Shown: piece by piece, positions 54,743 through 63,985 of the stretch
Layout of the letters: every line of letters begins with the position of its first letter
How positions within the stretch are numbered: position 1 is the stretch's first letter
Source: Mesorhizobium sp. WSM3859
GTDB taxonomy: Bacteria; Pseudomonadota; Alphaproteobacteria; Rhizobiales; Rhizobiaceae
NCBI RefSeq assembly: GCF_002295065.1
Contig: NZ_NSGG01000002.1
Coordinates: 186,001 to 250,000 of the forward strand
Direction: 5' to 3'
Length of the DNA: 64,000 nt
Position numbers and translations under genes: made by a program
The notes under the pieces: generated by a model
Told to the model about the DNA's origin: nothing
What the model saw: only the letters and a program-made list of their open reading frames with translations
The model's database searches: none

Positions 54743-56005
54743 TCAGCCATTGTAGCGCTGGAACACGAGCGAGGCGTTGGTGCCGCCGAAACCGAAGGAA
54801 TTCGACAGCGCGACATCGATCTGGCGCTGGCGCGGCTTGTTCGGCACGAGATCGATCGCCGTCTCGCGTTCCGGATTGTCGAGGTTGATCGTGGCGGGGG
54901 CGATGTTATCGCGGATGGCGAGGATCGAGAAGATCGCTTCCGCGGCACCTGCGGCGCCCAGCAGATGGCCGACTGACGACTTTGTCGACGACATCGAGAT
55001 CTTCGAGGCGGCATTGCCGACCAGGCGCTCGACCGCGCCAAGCTCGATCGTGTCGGCCATGGTCGAGGTGCCATGGGCATTGATGTAATCGACATCGGCC
55101 GGCGAAAGCTTCGCCCGGTTCAGCGCCGCCGTCATGCAGCGGAAAGCGCCGTCGCCGTCCTCGGCGGGAGCGGTAATGTGGTAGGCGTCGCCCGTCAGCC
55201 CGTAGCCGGTGACTTCGGCGTAGATCTTGGCGCCGCGCGCCTTGGCGTGCTCGAGCTCTTCCAGCACGACGACTCCGGCGCCCTCGCCCATGACGAAGCC
55301 GTCGCGGTCGCGATCATAGGGACGCGAAGCGGTCTCCGGCGCATCGTTGCGGTCGGTGGAGAGCGCGCGACAGGCGGCGAAACCGGCAATCGACAGCCGG
55401 GTGACCGGCGCCTCGGCGCCGCCCGCCACCATGACGTCGGCATCGCCCCACATGATCAGCCGGGCCGCGTCGCCAATGGCGTGCGCGCCGGTCGAGCAGG
55501 CGGTGACGACCGCGTGGTTCGGGCCTTTCAGGCCGTGACGGATAGAGACCTGGCCCGAGACCAGGTTGATGATCTGCCCGGGGATGAAGAAGGGGCTGAT
55601 GCGGCGCGGGCCGCGATCCTTGAGGATCATCGCGTTTTCGGCGATGCCGTCGATGCCGCCGATGCCGGAGCCGATCAGCACGCCGGTGGCGCACTGATCC
55701 ACATGCGTCTCAGGCTTCCAGCCGGAATCGGCCAGCGCCTCGTCGGCGGCCGCGATGCCGTAAAGGATGAAGTCGCCGATCTTGCGCAGTTCCTTCGGCT
55801 CGAGCACGGCCTCCGGATTGAAGGTGCCGTTCGAGCCGTCGCCGCGCGGGATGATGTGGGCGATCTTGCAGGCAAGATCGTCCACCTCGAACTCGGTGAC
55901 GCGCCGGCAGGCGCTGCGGCCGGAAAGCAATTCCCGCCAGCTGTGCTCGACGCCCATGCCGAAAGGCGAAAGCAGGCCAAGGCCCGTGACGACGACACGC
56001 CTCAT
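54743..56005 (-). CDS. fabF: 3-oxoacyl-ACP synthase II
   Basis: 420 residues. KAS II elongates acyl-ACP, including cis-unsaturated acyl chains. The triad is Cys in VTACSTGAHAI, His in NAHGTSTMADTIE and His in KSSVGHLLGAAGA. The start MRRVVVTGLGLLSPFG is canonical. It follows acpP by 34 bases. A weak CCACGC/GCGTGG hairpin (54708-54724) after the stop may slow transcription before mltG. Confidence 0.96.
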   Translation of the reverse strand: MRRVVVTGLGLLSPFGMGVEHSWRELLSGRSACRRVTEFEVDDLACKIAHIIPRGDGSNGTFNPEAVLEPKELRKIGDFILYGIAAADEALADSGWKPETHVDQCATGVLIGSGIGGIDGIAENAMILKDRGPRRISPFFIPGQIINLVSGQVSIRHGLKGPNHAVVTACSTGAHAIGDAARLIMWGDADVMVAGGAEAPVTRLSIAGFAACRALSTDRNDAPETASRPYDRDRDGFVMGEGAGVVVLEELEHAKARGAKIYAEVTGYGLTGDAYHITAPAEDGDGAFRCMTAALNRAKLSPADVDYINAHGTSTMADTIELGAVERLVGNAASKISMSSTKSSVGHLLGAAGAAEAIFSILAIRDNIAPATINLDNPERETAIDLVPNKPRQRQIDVALSNSFGFGGTNASLVFQRYNG

Positions 56006-56039
56006 CGCAGGTCCTCCCCGGTTATGCCTGCGAAAGAGC

Positions 56040-56276
56040 TCAGGCCGAGGCCTTGTCGATATACTTCACGGCGTCGCCGACGGTGAGGATGGTCTCGGCG
56101 GCATCATCGGGAATCTCGACGCCGAACTCTTCTTCGAACGCCATGACGAGTTCGACCGTGTCGAGGCTGTCCGCGCCCAGGTCGTCGATGAAGCTCGCCT
56201 GCTCCGTCACCTTGTCGGCATCGACGCCGAGATGCTCGATGACGATCTTCTTGACGCGCTCTGCGGTGTCACTCAT
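56040..56276 (-). CDS. acpP: Acyl carrier protein
   Basis: 78 residues from the ATG at 56276 ([17 protein letters not shown]). The phosphopantetheine serine lies in [22 protein letters not shown]. It carries acyl chains for fatty acid synthesis and several other pathways. The frame continues upstream to 56360 but with no initiation signal. The 345-bp spacer to fabG (56277-56621) has a long hairpin and no gene. Confidence 0.97.
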   Translation of the reverse strand: MSDTAERVKKIVIEHLGVDADKVTEQASFIDDLGADSLDTVELVMAFEEEFGVEIPDDAAETILTVGDAVKYIDKASA

Positions 56277-56517
56277 TTGGGCAATCCTCGTCTTATGTTG
56301 TCTATCTTCGTTAGCGGGCGGAATGCCGCTAATCAAGCTGAAAGATGGTCTTGCGGGCAACGCAACGCCACAGGACCGGTTTTTGCCCGAACCGCCGGGA
56401 TGCGGGCCGCATTACACGAAAAATGACGGGCGTCCAAGCCGAAATGGCTGTTTTCACAGGCGTCCGGGGCTTGGCCGCCGGGGTGTGTCGAGATTCAGGT
56501 CAGGCCGAGCCGAAAAT

Positions 56518-56585
56518 GGTGGCTTTCGAGAACCGGAGCGGAGCGGACATCGAGTCCGTGAGCACCGGAAGCGCAGAAAGCCACC
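56518..56585. other. Long hairpin in the fabG-acpP spacer
   Basis: GGTGGCTTTC (56518-56527) pairs perfectly with GAAAGCCACC (56576-56585). Inside the 48-base loop is a second hairpin, CGGAC-ATCGA-GTCCG (56544-56558). It may be a structured leader element, an attenuator or a dispersed repeat. No T-tract follows on either strand. Confidence 0.5.
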
Positions 56586-56621
56586 GTTTGCAGGCCGGCA
56601 TCACCTGAATATCGACATGCC

Positions 56622-57359
56622 CTAGATCATCGCCATGCCGCCATTCACATGAATGGTCTGGCCGGTGACGTAAGCCGCCTCGTTGGAAGCAAGGTAGGCG
56701 ACGGCGGACGCGACCTCGGCGCTGGTGCCCATGCGCCTTGTCGGGATGGCGGCCATGATCGTCTCTTTCTGCTTGTCGTTGAGCTTGTCGGTCATGGCCG
56801 ATTCGATGAAGCCCGGGGCGACGCAGTTGACGGTGATGTTGCGGGTGGCGATCTCCTGCGCCAGCGACTTGGAAAAGCCGATCATGCCGGCCTTGGAGGC
56901 GCAGTAATTGGTCTGGCCGGGATTGCCGGTGACGCCGACCACCGAGGTGATGTTGATGATGCGGCCATGGCGGCGGCGCATCATCGGATGGGTCAACTCG
57001 CGTGTCAGCCGGAACACGGCGGTCAGGTTGACCTCGATCACGCTGTCCCAATCGGCATCCGACATGCGCACGAAGAGACCGTCCTTGGTGATGCCGGCAT
57101 TGTTGACCAGGATATCGACGCCTTCGAGATCCGCCTCCGCCTTCTGTCCCAGCGCCTTGACCGCGTCGCGGTCGGTCAAATCAGCCGGAAACAGCTTTAC
57201 GCGGTCGCCAAGCTCGCCTGCCAACGCTTCCAGCTTCTCCACGCGCGTGCCATGCAGGCCGACGATGGCGCCCTGGCTGTGCAGCACCCTGGCGATCGCC
57301 TCGCCGATGCCTCCCGATGCGCCGGTGACGAGCGCCTTGCGGCCGGTCAGTTCGAACAT
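56622..57359 (-). CDS. fabG: 3-oxoacyl-ACP reductase
   Basis: 245 residues. NADPH-dependent SDR with TGASGGIGEAI (about 13-23), NNAG, the catalytic Ser in INITSVVG and Y-x3-K in NYCASKAGMIG. It reduces 3-ketoacyl-ACP to 3-hydroxyacyl-ACP. It follows fabD by 60 bases. Confidence 0.95.
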   Translation of the reverse strand: MFELTGRKALVTGASGGIGEAIARVLHSQGAIVGLHGTRVEKLEALAGELGDRVKLFPADLTDRDAVKALGQKAEADLEGVDILVNNAGITKDGLFVRMSDADWDSVIEVNLTAVFRLTRELTHPMMRRRHGRIINITSVVGVTGNPGQTNYCASKAGMIGFSKSLAQEIATRNITVNCVAPGFIESAMTDKLNDKQKETIMAAIPTRRMGTSAEVASAVAYLASNEAAYVTGQTIHVNGGMAMI

Positions 57360-57419
57360 TTTTCTCTCCTGATCTCAGAGAGGCACCCTTGGCACAGGTG
57401 CCGTCAAATCGCCAGCCTG

Positions 57420-58361
57420 TCAGGCAAACGCCGCCAGCGCCGCCTCGACGTCCGCCGCCGTGCCGAGGGCACCGGTGGCGATGTCGCGGTTGATGCGGCG
57501 GGCGAGGCCCGACAGCACCTTGCCGGCGCCGACCTCGTAGAGCGTGGTGACACCATTGGCGCCGAACCACTCCACCGTCTCGCGCCAGCGCACGCGGGCG
57601 ACCACCTGCTCGACCAGGCGGCGGGCGATCTCGTCCGGGTCGCTGGTCGGGGTCACGGTGACGTTGGAGACGATCGGAACCACCGGCGCGGATTTCGCGA
57701 CACCGGCGAGCGCTTCGCGCATGATGTCGGCCGCCGGCGTCATCAGCGCCGAGTGGAAGGGAGCGGACACCTGCAGCATCAGCGCCCGCTTGGCGCCCTT
57801 GTCGATGCACAGCTTCGCCGCCAGCTCGACCGCCGCCTTGGCGCCGGAAATCACCAGCTGGCCGCCGCCATTGTCATTGGCGACCTGGCAGACCGATCCC
57901 TTGGCGGCTTCGGCGCAGGCGGCTTCCACATCGGCCTGCTCCAGCCCGATGATCGCGGCCATGGCGCCCTCTCCGGCGGGTACCGCCGCCTGCATGGCGT
58001 TGCCACGGGTGCGCAGCAGCTTCGCAGCATCGCCGATCGAAACGAAGCCGGCCGCGGCAAGCGCGGAATATTCGCCCAGCGAATGGCCGGCCACATAGGC
58101 CACCTTGTCCTTCAGTGAGAAGCCCCGCGCTTCGAGCGCCCGCATCGCCGCCAGCGACACCGCCATCAGCGCCGGCTGGGCGTTGGAGGTCAGCGTCAGC
58201 GTCTCTTCCGGGCCTTCCCAGATCAGCTTCGACAGGTTTTCGCCGAGCGCGGCGTCCACTTCCTCGAAGACGCGGCGCGCTTCCGGGAATTGATCCGCGA
58301 GGTCCTTGCCCATGCCGACGGCTTGGCTGCCCTGTCCCGGAAAGGTGAATGCGACGGCCAT
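57420..58361 (-). CDS. fabD: Malonyl CoA-ACP transacylase
   Basis: 313 residues from the ATG at 58361 (MAVAFTFPGQGSQ). Catalytic serine in the GHSLGEYSALAA motif (about 92-103), with the active-site Gln in FPGQGSQAVG and His in APFHSALM. It moves malonyl groups from CoA to ACP. First gene of the fatty-acid operon, with the sulfatase-fold gene divergent. Confidence 0.95.
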   Translation of the reverse strand: MAVAFTFPGQGSQAVGMGKDLADQFPEARRVFEEVDAALGENLSKLIWEGPEETLTLTSNAQPALMAVSLAAMRALEARGFSLKDKVAYVAGHSLGEYSALAAAGFVSIGDAAKLLRTRGNAMQAAVPAGEGAMAAIIGLEQADVEAACAEAAKGSVCQVANDNGGGQLVISGAKAAVELAAKLCIDKGAKRALMLQVSAPFHSALMTPAADIMREALAGVAKSAPVVPIVSNVTVTPTSDPDEIARRLVEQVVARVRWRETVEWFGANGVTTLYEVGAGKVLSGLARRINRDIATGALGTAADVEAALAAFA

Positions 58362-58638
58362 TTTTGGTCTCTCCAGAGCCTGGTTTTTCCCTGCCTCTGG
58401 CGCAAGGCGCACAGCCAAGTCAAGCCCGTGGGTATCCCTTTAAGCCCTATTTCGGCCGGAAAACCGGGCTGACTCCCTGTTCCGAAAGGCTTTTTGGCGA
58501 TCACACCTGATGAAAACCGCTCACGTTTACTTTGCTAGCTCTTCTTATTTCCGCCACAGGCGCTAGCTTTGCGTGACATTTTGATGACAGAGCCGTGACG
58601 TGCGTGGAAGGCGTGTTGCGTGGGCCGGGGGAAGTAGA

Positions 58639-60567
58639 GTGGCAAGGATCAGGAAAGGCGCGGCCAAGCCCGTGCCTCAATTTTTGGAAGACGATCCGTC
58701 CACCGGCTACCTGCCGGGACGACCCTGGCCGACCGTACGCTACGGCCTTGCGACGCTTCTCGTCTCCGCCCTGCTCGTCTTCGCGATCGAGTGGATCGTG
58801 CGGGGCGATTTCTTCGGCACGGTCGATTTCTTCCTGCAGCCCTTCAAGCCCGGTTGGACGACCATCATCGTCTTCGCGCTGGTGCTGGTCGGGCTGGACG
58901 CCGTGATCGGCCGCAGCCACCAGAGCCTGATGATCGTGGCGCCGCTGACACTGGCGCTCGCCTTTGTCGGACACCAGAAATCGCACTATCTCGGCGACCC
59001 GCTCTATCCGACCGATTTCCTCTATGCCCGCCAGATCATGGCGCTGATGCCGCTTCTGGTGCGCGAACGCCCATGGACAGCCCTCATGCTGGCCGCGGCA
59101 ATCGTCGGCAGCCTGGCGCTGCTGGTCTATGGCTGGCGGACCTGGCGCCGGCGGGTGCCGATCCTCAGCCGCAAGGGCCGCCTGGCGCGGCTGGCGCTTG
59201 CCGTGCCGCTGCTGGCCTTCTTCGTCTCTATCATGGACTACGCCACCTTCTCGTGGACGCGCGACCGGCTGCAGATCATCCCGATCATGTGGGACCAGAA
59301 GGAAAACTACGCCTCGAACGGTTTTGCGCTGGCCTTCGCGATGAACGTGCCGATGGCGCATGTCTCGGCGCCGCCCGGCTATTCCGAAAAGGCGATGGCC
59401 GCGATCCAGCGCTCCGACGTCGCCGCTTCAGTGCCGGATGAGAAGCCGGATATCGTGGTGGTGATGAGCGAATCCTTCTGGGATTCGACCCAACTCCCCG
59501 GCGTCACCATCAAGCCAGACCCGATCCCGACCGTGCGCGCCTTGCGCTCCGGCTCCATGTTCTCACCTGAGTTCGGCGGCATGACCGCCAATATCGAGTT
59601 CGAGGCGCTGACCGGCTTCTCCAACGCCTTCCTGCCGGCCGGATCGATCCCCTATCAGCAATATGTGCGCACCCCAACGCCATCGCTGGCGACCTTCCTG
59701 AAGAGCGAGGGCTACCGGGCGCGCGCCATCCATCCCGGCACGAACTGGTTCTGGAACCGGGGCGCCGTCTATGCCGATTTCGGCTTCAACGACTTCCGCT
59801 CCGAAGAGACGCTGCCGCCGATGGAAAAGCGCGGGCCGCTGGCTTCGGACGCGGCGATGACCGACGAGATCATCCGCGAGGCCGACGCCAGCGACGATCC
59901 GGTTTTCCTGTTCGCCGTCAGTCTGCAGAACCATGGCCCTTACGAGCCCTATCGCTATTACAATCCGACGCATTCGGTCGATGCGCCGATCAGTTCCTGG
60001 GCGCGGGAATCGCTGCTTTCCTATGCCGAGGGCTCGGGCGACGCCGACCACGGCCTGCAGCGGCTGATCGACTGGGCGAAAAAGCGTGAGCGGCCGACCA
60101 TCATCGCCTTCTTCGGCGACCACCTGCCGCCGCTCGGACCCGTCTATGTCGAGACCGGCTTCCTCAAGGATAATGTCGCGCCACGCAAGGAGCCGAATTC
60201 GGAAGCCGCGCTCGAACACCACGACACGCCGCTGGTCATCTGGTCGAACCGTTCCGGCCCGGTGCAGAACCTGGGCGCCGTGAGCCCGGCCTTCCTGCCC
60301 TATCACATTCTCACCACAGCCGGCATCACACATCCTTATTACACTGGCTTCCTCGGCGCGCTGCGCGAGCATTACCGGGTGGTCGACCGCAACCTGCTCC
60401 TGACGCCCGCCGGCGAAGCGACGCCGGACTGGGCGAGGCAGAAGCAGATCGACCCGAAGATCAACGACTTCCGCCTCATCCAGTACGATATGATGTTCGG
60501 CAAGCGCCACTCGGCGCCCGACTTCTTCCCCGAGACGGTGAACAAGCTCGTCGCGCATACGAGCTGA
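58639..60567 (+). CDS. LTA-synthase-like phosphoglycerol transferase (sulfatase fold)
   Basis: 642 residues from the GTG at 58639 with GGGGAAG upstream; an in-frame upstream extension starts at 58600. Five membrane helices are followed by a periplasmic alkaline-phosphatase/sulfatase domain: DIVVVMSESFWDST (metal Asp/Glu, about 273-286), the nucleophile Thr in GGMTANIEFEALTGF and late HDTPLVIW and FFGDHLPPLG metal ligands. LTA-synthase-family enzymes transfer phosphoglycerol from phosphatidylglycerol. In rhizobia a likely acceptor is periplasmic glucan or another envelope glycan, which is inference. Confidence 0.85.
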   Translation: MARIRKGAAKPVPQFLEDDPSTGYLPGRPWPTVRYGLATLLVSALLVFAIEWIVRGDFFGTVDFFLQPFKPGWTTIIVFALVLVGLDAVIGRSHQSLMIVAPLTLALAFVGHQKSHYLGDPLYPTDFLYARQIMALMPLLVRERPWTALMLAAAIVGSLALLVYGWRTWRRRVPILSRKGRLARLALAVPLLAFFVSIMDYATFSWTRDRLQIIPIMWDQKENYASNGFALAFAMNVPMAHVSAPPGYSEKAMAAIQRSDVAASVPDEKPDIVVVMSESFWDSTQLPGVTIKPDPIPTVRALRSGSMFSPEFGGMTANIEFEALTGFSNAFLPAGSIPYQQYVRTPTPSLATFLKSEGYRARAIHPGTNWFWNRGAVYADFGFNDFRSEETLPPMEKRGPLASDAAMTDEIIREADASDDPVFLFAVSLQNHGPYEPYRYYNPTHSVDAPISSWARESLLSYAEGSGDADHGLQRLIDWAKKRERPTIIAFFGDHLPPLGPVYVETGFLKDNVAPRKEPNSEAALEHHDTPLVIWSNRSGPVQNLGAVSPAFLPYHILTTAGITHPYYTGFLGALREHYRVVDRNLLLTPAGEATPDWARQKQIDPKINDFRLIQYDMMFGKRHSAPDFFPETVNKLVAHTS

Positions 60568-60634
60568 GGCCACCATTCCGCAAGAGAAGTCAGGCTCTGC
60601 GGCATCGTGGAATCCTCAATCCTGGCTGCCGCCC

Positions 60635-60662
60635 TTGCCTTCCCGCGAATTTGCTGTATAGA
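60635..60662 (+). promoter_or_regulatory. Promoter of the rpsF operon
   Basis: TTGCCT (60635-60640), 16 bases, TATAGA (60657-60662). It predicts a leader of about 210 bases containing a CGTGGCTT-TTCG-AAGCCGCG hairpin (about 60707-60726). The 315-bp space 60568-60882 has no gene. Autoregulatory binding of S6:S18 to the leader is possible but not demonstrated by the sequence. Confidence 0.6.
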
Positions 60663-60882
60663 CGCGCCCAATCTGCCGGTCCTTGCTGGGGGCTGAACGG
60701 AGGGCCGTGGCTTTTCGAAGCCGCGACACGAAGCCAGATGCGCTTCCAGCCTCCCGTGTCTCCGCTCTCGACCGTCTCGTGATGCTCCTTTCTTCCCCGC
60801 GCCCTGGCGGCCGGGTCAGACAAGTTGCAGAGGCTTAGCCGCGAGGGCCGGACAGAGAAACGAAGAAAGGCAGAAAGACATA

Positions 60883-61377
60883 ATGGCTCTTTACGAACAT
60901 GTGTTTCTTGCCCGGCAGGACCTGTCGCAGCAGCAGGTTGATGCGCTTGTCGAACAGTACAAGGGCGTCATCTCCGCGAATGGCGGCTCGATCGGCCGGA
61001 TCGAGAACTGGGGACTGAAGTCCCTCACCTACCGGGTCAAGAAGAACCGGAAGGCTTACTACACGCTGATGGACATCACCTGCCCGCCGGCCGCGCTCAA
61101 CGAAATGGAGCGCCAGATGGGCCTGTCGGAAGACGTCCTTCGCTTCCTCACCATTAAGGTCGAGGCGCATGAGGAAGGCGTTTCGGCGATGATGCAGAAG
61201 CGCGAAGAGCGCTCCGAGCGCGGCGGCTTCGGCGACCGCGACCGTGGCGATCGTGGCCCGCGTTCCTTCGGCGACCGCGACCGCGGCGACCGTGGTCCGC
61301 GTTCGTTCGGCGACCGCGAAGGCGGCGACCGTGGTCCGCGCCGTCCGCGCGAAAGCTCTGAAGGGGGTGCAGAATAA
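60883..61377 (+). CDS. rpsF: 30S ribosomal protein S6
   Basis: 164 residues. The S6 domain occupies the first 105 residues ([49 protein letters not shown]). An Arg/Gly/Asp-rich tail follows with three 13-residue repeats of [13 protein letters not shown] type, encoded by 39-bp units at 61228-61344. The tail is long compared with E. coli S6, and such RGD/RGP repeats are likely disordered and RNA-binding. rpsR begins within the stop codon. Confidence 0.96.
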   Translation: MALYEHVFLARQDLSQQQVDALVEQYKGVISANGGSIGRIENWGLKSLTYRVKKNRKAYYTLMDITCPPAALNEMERQMGLSEDVLRFLTIKVEAHEEGVSAMMQKREERSERGGFGDRDRGDRGPRSFGDRDRGDRGPRSFGDREGGDRGPRRPRESSEGGAE

Positions 61378-61625
61378 TGGTCGACATCAACCAGATCCCG
61401 ACCCGGCGCCCGTTCCATCGCCGCCGCAAGACCTGCCCGTTCTCCGGCGCCAATGCGCCCAAGATCGACTACAAGGACGTGCGTCTGCTGCAGCGCTACA
61501 TTTCCGAGCGCGGCAAGATCGTGCCCTCGCGCATCACCGCCGTCAGCCAGAAGAAGCAGCGCGAACTCGCCAAGGCGATCAAGCGCGCCCGCTTCCTCGG
61601 CCTGCTGCCCTACGTGGTTCGCTGA
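61377..61625 (+). CDS. rpsR: 30S ribosomal protein S18
   Basis: 82 residues starting in the rpsF stop (TAATG). [66 protein letters not shown] covers the whole conserved domain. S18 pairs with S6 in the 30S platform. Confidence 0.97.
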   Translation: MVDINQIPTRRPFHRRRKTCPFSGANAPKIDYKDVRLLQRYISERGKIVPSRITAVSQKKQRELAKAIKRARFLGLLPYVVR

Positions 61626-61632
61626 TATGTTC

Positions 61633-61660
61633 GACCGGGCGGCTTGCCGCCCGGTCTTTT
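61633..61660 (+). terminator. Rho-independent terminator after rpsR
   Basis: GACCGGGCGGC-TT-GCCGCCCGGTC is an 11-bp perfect stem followed by four T, eight bases after the rpsR stop. It implies that rplI is at least partly transcribed from a separate promoter in the 215-bp gap that follows. Confidence 0.9.
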
Positions 61661-61839
61661 CACCGGCGCGGCGGGCGCGTCGGGTTGACCCTCAAATCCC
61701 GAGTTGGGGCGATTGCCTCTAACTGCCCAGACAGGCAGGACAGCGACAAAAGCGGCGAGGCCGCGCCAAGCTTTCCTGACCTGTTCCTATTCATTCAGCG
61801 TTGATCGACGATCGACGGCACAGACGAAGGAACGAAACC

Positions 61840-62424
61840 ATGGAAGTCATTCTCCTCGAGCGCATTTCCCGCCTCGGCCAGATGGGCGAGACCGTGAAGG
61901 TCAAGGACGGGTTCGCCCGCAATTTCCTTTTGCCGCAGGGCAAGGCGCTGCGCGCCAACGAAGCCAACAAGAAGAAGTTCGAGGGCCAGCGCGCCCAGCT
62001 CGAAGCCCGCAACCTGGAGCGCAAGTCTGAAGCCTCCAAGATCGCCGAGACGCTCGACGGCAAGAGCTTCATCGTCGTGCGCTCGGCCGGCGAGACCGGC
62101 CAGCTCTACGGCTCGGTGTCGACCCGCGACATCGCCGAGCTGCTCACCGCCGAAGGCTTCACCGTCAGCCGCAACCAGATCGAGCTCAACCAGCCGATCA
62201 AGACCATCGGCCTCTCCAATGTGGCGATCGCGCTGCATCCGGAGGTCCAGGTCACCGTGACGCTCAACATCGCCCGTTCGGCCGACGAGGCGGAGCGCCA
62301 GGCCAAGGGCGAGACCCTGACCACCGCCGAAGCCATCTATGGCGAGGACATCAACGACAATGCCCGGCCGGAGAACTTCTTCGACCCGAACGCCGAGTTC
62401 GAGGGCGGCGAAGAGAACGCCTGA
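61840..62424 (+). CDS. rplI: 50S ribosomal protein L9
   Basis: 194 residues from the ATG at 61840 ([17 protein letters not shown]). N-terminal L9 domain with [25 protein letters not shown], a helical linker and the C-terminal domain, plus an acidic tail of about 45 residues ([26 protein letters not shown]) longer than in E. coli L9. Confidence 0.96.
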   Translation: MEVILLERISRLGQMGETVKVKDGFARNFLLPQGKALRANEANKKKFEGQRAQLEARNLERKSEASKIAETLDGKSFIVVRSAGETGQLYGSVSTRDIAELLTAEGFTVSRNQIELNQPIKTIGLSNVAIALHPEVQVTVTLNIARSADEAERQAKGETLTTAEAIYGEDINDNARPENFFDPNAEFEGGEENA

Positions 62425-62482
62425 TCACTGCATTTCCGGAGCATCGCTTCGGCTCGCAGACGTCCAGTATTTCTGGACCAAC

Positions 62483-62509
62483 GCCCGGGTCTTCGACCCG
62501 GGCTTTTTT
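62483..62509 (+). terminator. Rho-independent terminator after rplI
   Basis: GCCCGGGTC-TTC-GACCCGGGC, nine perfect pairs, followed by six T. Confidence 0.92.
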
Positions 62510-62654
62510 GTGCCAAAAGGAACTTTTCGACACCCCATATCTTGTGCACATTACAGCGTAGCGCGTCGATTGGACGCGGGCGATGCCCTGTGGCATCTTC
62601 GCTCTGGCATTCCAGTCTGATTACCGGGTGATCCGACTGAGGGGACATTTGGTC

Positions 62655-63950
62655 ATGAACATCCTGTTGAAACACGTTTTCGAGCGCCTGGTGCGGGTCG
62701 GCGACCTCAAGGTGACCGGACCGAAGGGCACGACGCACAAGTTCGGCGACGGCAGCGGCGAGCCGGTGCATATCCACATCAAGACCATGCATGCCGAGCG
62801 CGCGATCAGCTTCGACCCGATGCTGGCGGTTCCCGAAGCCTATATGGACGGCGAGCTGGACGTTCCCGAGGGCGGCGTTCTGGGACTGATGCGCATCGCG
62901 TTCCAGAATATGGGCTCGAGCGGCATCGACGTGTCCTGGTCGAAGGCGATCGAAGGTCTGCGCCATGCCTTCCGCCGGCTGCAGCAGATCAACACCGCCG
63001 CGCGCTCGCGCCGCAATGTGCAGCGCCACTACGACCTGTCGGGCGAGCTCTACAAGCTCTTCCTCGACGAGGACATGCAGTATTCTTGCGCCTATTTCGA
63101 GCAGCCCGACATGACGCTGGACGAGGCGCAGCTGGCCAAGAAGCGCCACATCGCCGCGAAGCTGCGGCTCAAGGCCGGCCAAACCGTGCTCGACATCGGC
63201 TCCGGCTGGGGCGGGCTCGGCCTCTATCTCGCCAAGGCCTTCGACGTCGACGTGCAGGGCGTGACGCTCTCCACCGAACAGCATGGCGTCGCCACCGACC
63301 GCGCGCATGCGCAGGGGCTGCAGGACCGAGTGCATTTCGAGCTCAAGGACTATCGCCACATCAACGAGCGCTTCGACCGCATCGTCTCGGTCGGCATGTT
63401 CGAGCATGTCGGCGTCAACCACTACCGCACCTTCTTCGACAAGGCCGCGACGCTGCTCAAGCCCGACGGCGTGATGCTGCTCCACACGATCGGCCGTTCC
63501 GGCGTGCCGTGGGCGACCAGCGCCTTCGTCCGCAAATATATCTTCCCGGGCGGCTACATCCCGGCGATGTCGGAGGTGATGCCCGCGATCGAGAAGTCGG
63601 GTCTCGTGGTGACGGACATCGAAATCCTGCGGCTGCATTATGCCGATACGCTCAAGCACTGGGGCGCCCGCTTCGCCGCCAACCGCGACAAGGCCAAGGC
63701 GATCTATGACGAGCGCTTCTGCAGGATGTGGGAGTTCTATCTCGCCGCCTCGGAAGCCGCCTTCCGCTGGCAGGACCTGGTGATCTTCCAGTTCCAGATC
63801 GCCAAGAAGAACGACACGCTGCCGGTGACTCGCGACTACATCGCCAAGTGCGAGAAAGCTCTGGAGCTGCGCGACCACGACCATCCGGAACCCGAAGCGC
63901 CCGCCGCCCAGCCGGCCAAGCCGACGCGCAGGCGCAAGGCGGTGGAATAG
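62655..63950 (+). CDS. cfa: Cyclopropane-fatty-acyl-phospholipid synthase family protein
   Basis: 431 residues from the ATG at 62655, with GAGGGGACA upstream. A lipid-binding N-terminal region precedes the SAM site VLDIGSGWGGLGLYLAK (about 181-197). The family motifs VGMFEHVGVNHY and PGGYIPAMSEV follow. It methylates cis double bonds in membrane phospholipids to make cyclopropane rings. A short basic C-terminal tail (KPTRRRKAVE) is present. Confidence 0.9.
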   Translation: MNILLKHVFERLVRVGDLKVTGPKGTTHKFGDGSGEPVHIHIKTMHAERAISFDPMLAVPEAYMDGELDVPEGGVLGLMRIAFQNMGSSGIDVSWSKAIEGLRHAFRRLQQINTAARSRRNVQRHYDLSGELYKLFLDEDMQYSCAYFEQPDMTLDEAQLAKKRHIAAKLRLKAGQTVLDIGSGWGGLGLYLAKAFDVDVQGVTLSTEQHGVATDRAHAQGLQDRVHFELKDYRHINERFDRIVSVGMFEHVGVNHYRTFFDKAATLLKPDGVMLLHTIGRSGVPWATSAFVRKYIFPGGYIPAMSEVMPAIEKSGLVVTDIEILRLHYADTLKHWGARFAANRDKAKAIYDERFCRMWEFYLAASEAAFRWQDLVIFQFQIAKKNDTLPVTRDYIAKCEKALELRDHDHPEPEAPAAQPAKPTRRRKAVE

Positions 63951-63985
63951 ACACGCATTGCCGCTTGCCATTGCGGCCTAAGCCC

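Noticed and set aside
60663..60882. S6:S18 autoregulatory RNA in the rpsF leader
   Set aside because: A hairpin is present, but I could not place the conserved bulge and stem pattern of the known motif, so it is mentioned only under the promoter.
62337..63971. 544-residue minus-strand frame opposite cfa
   Set aside because: It lies opposite a gene with all CFA synthase motifs and has the composition of an antisense shadow.
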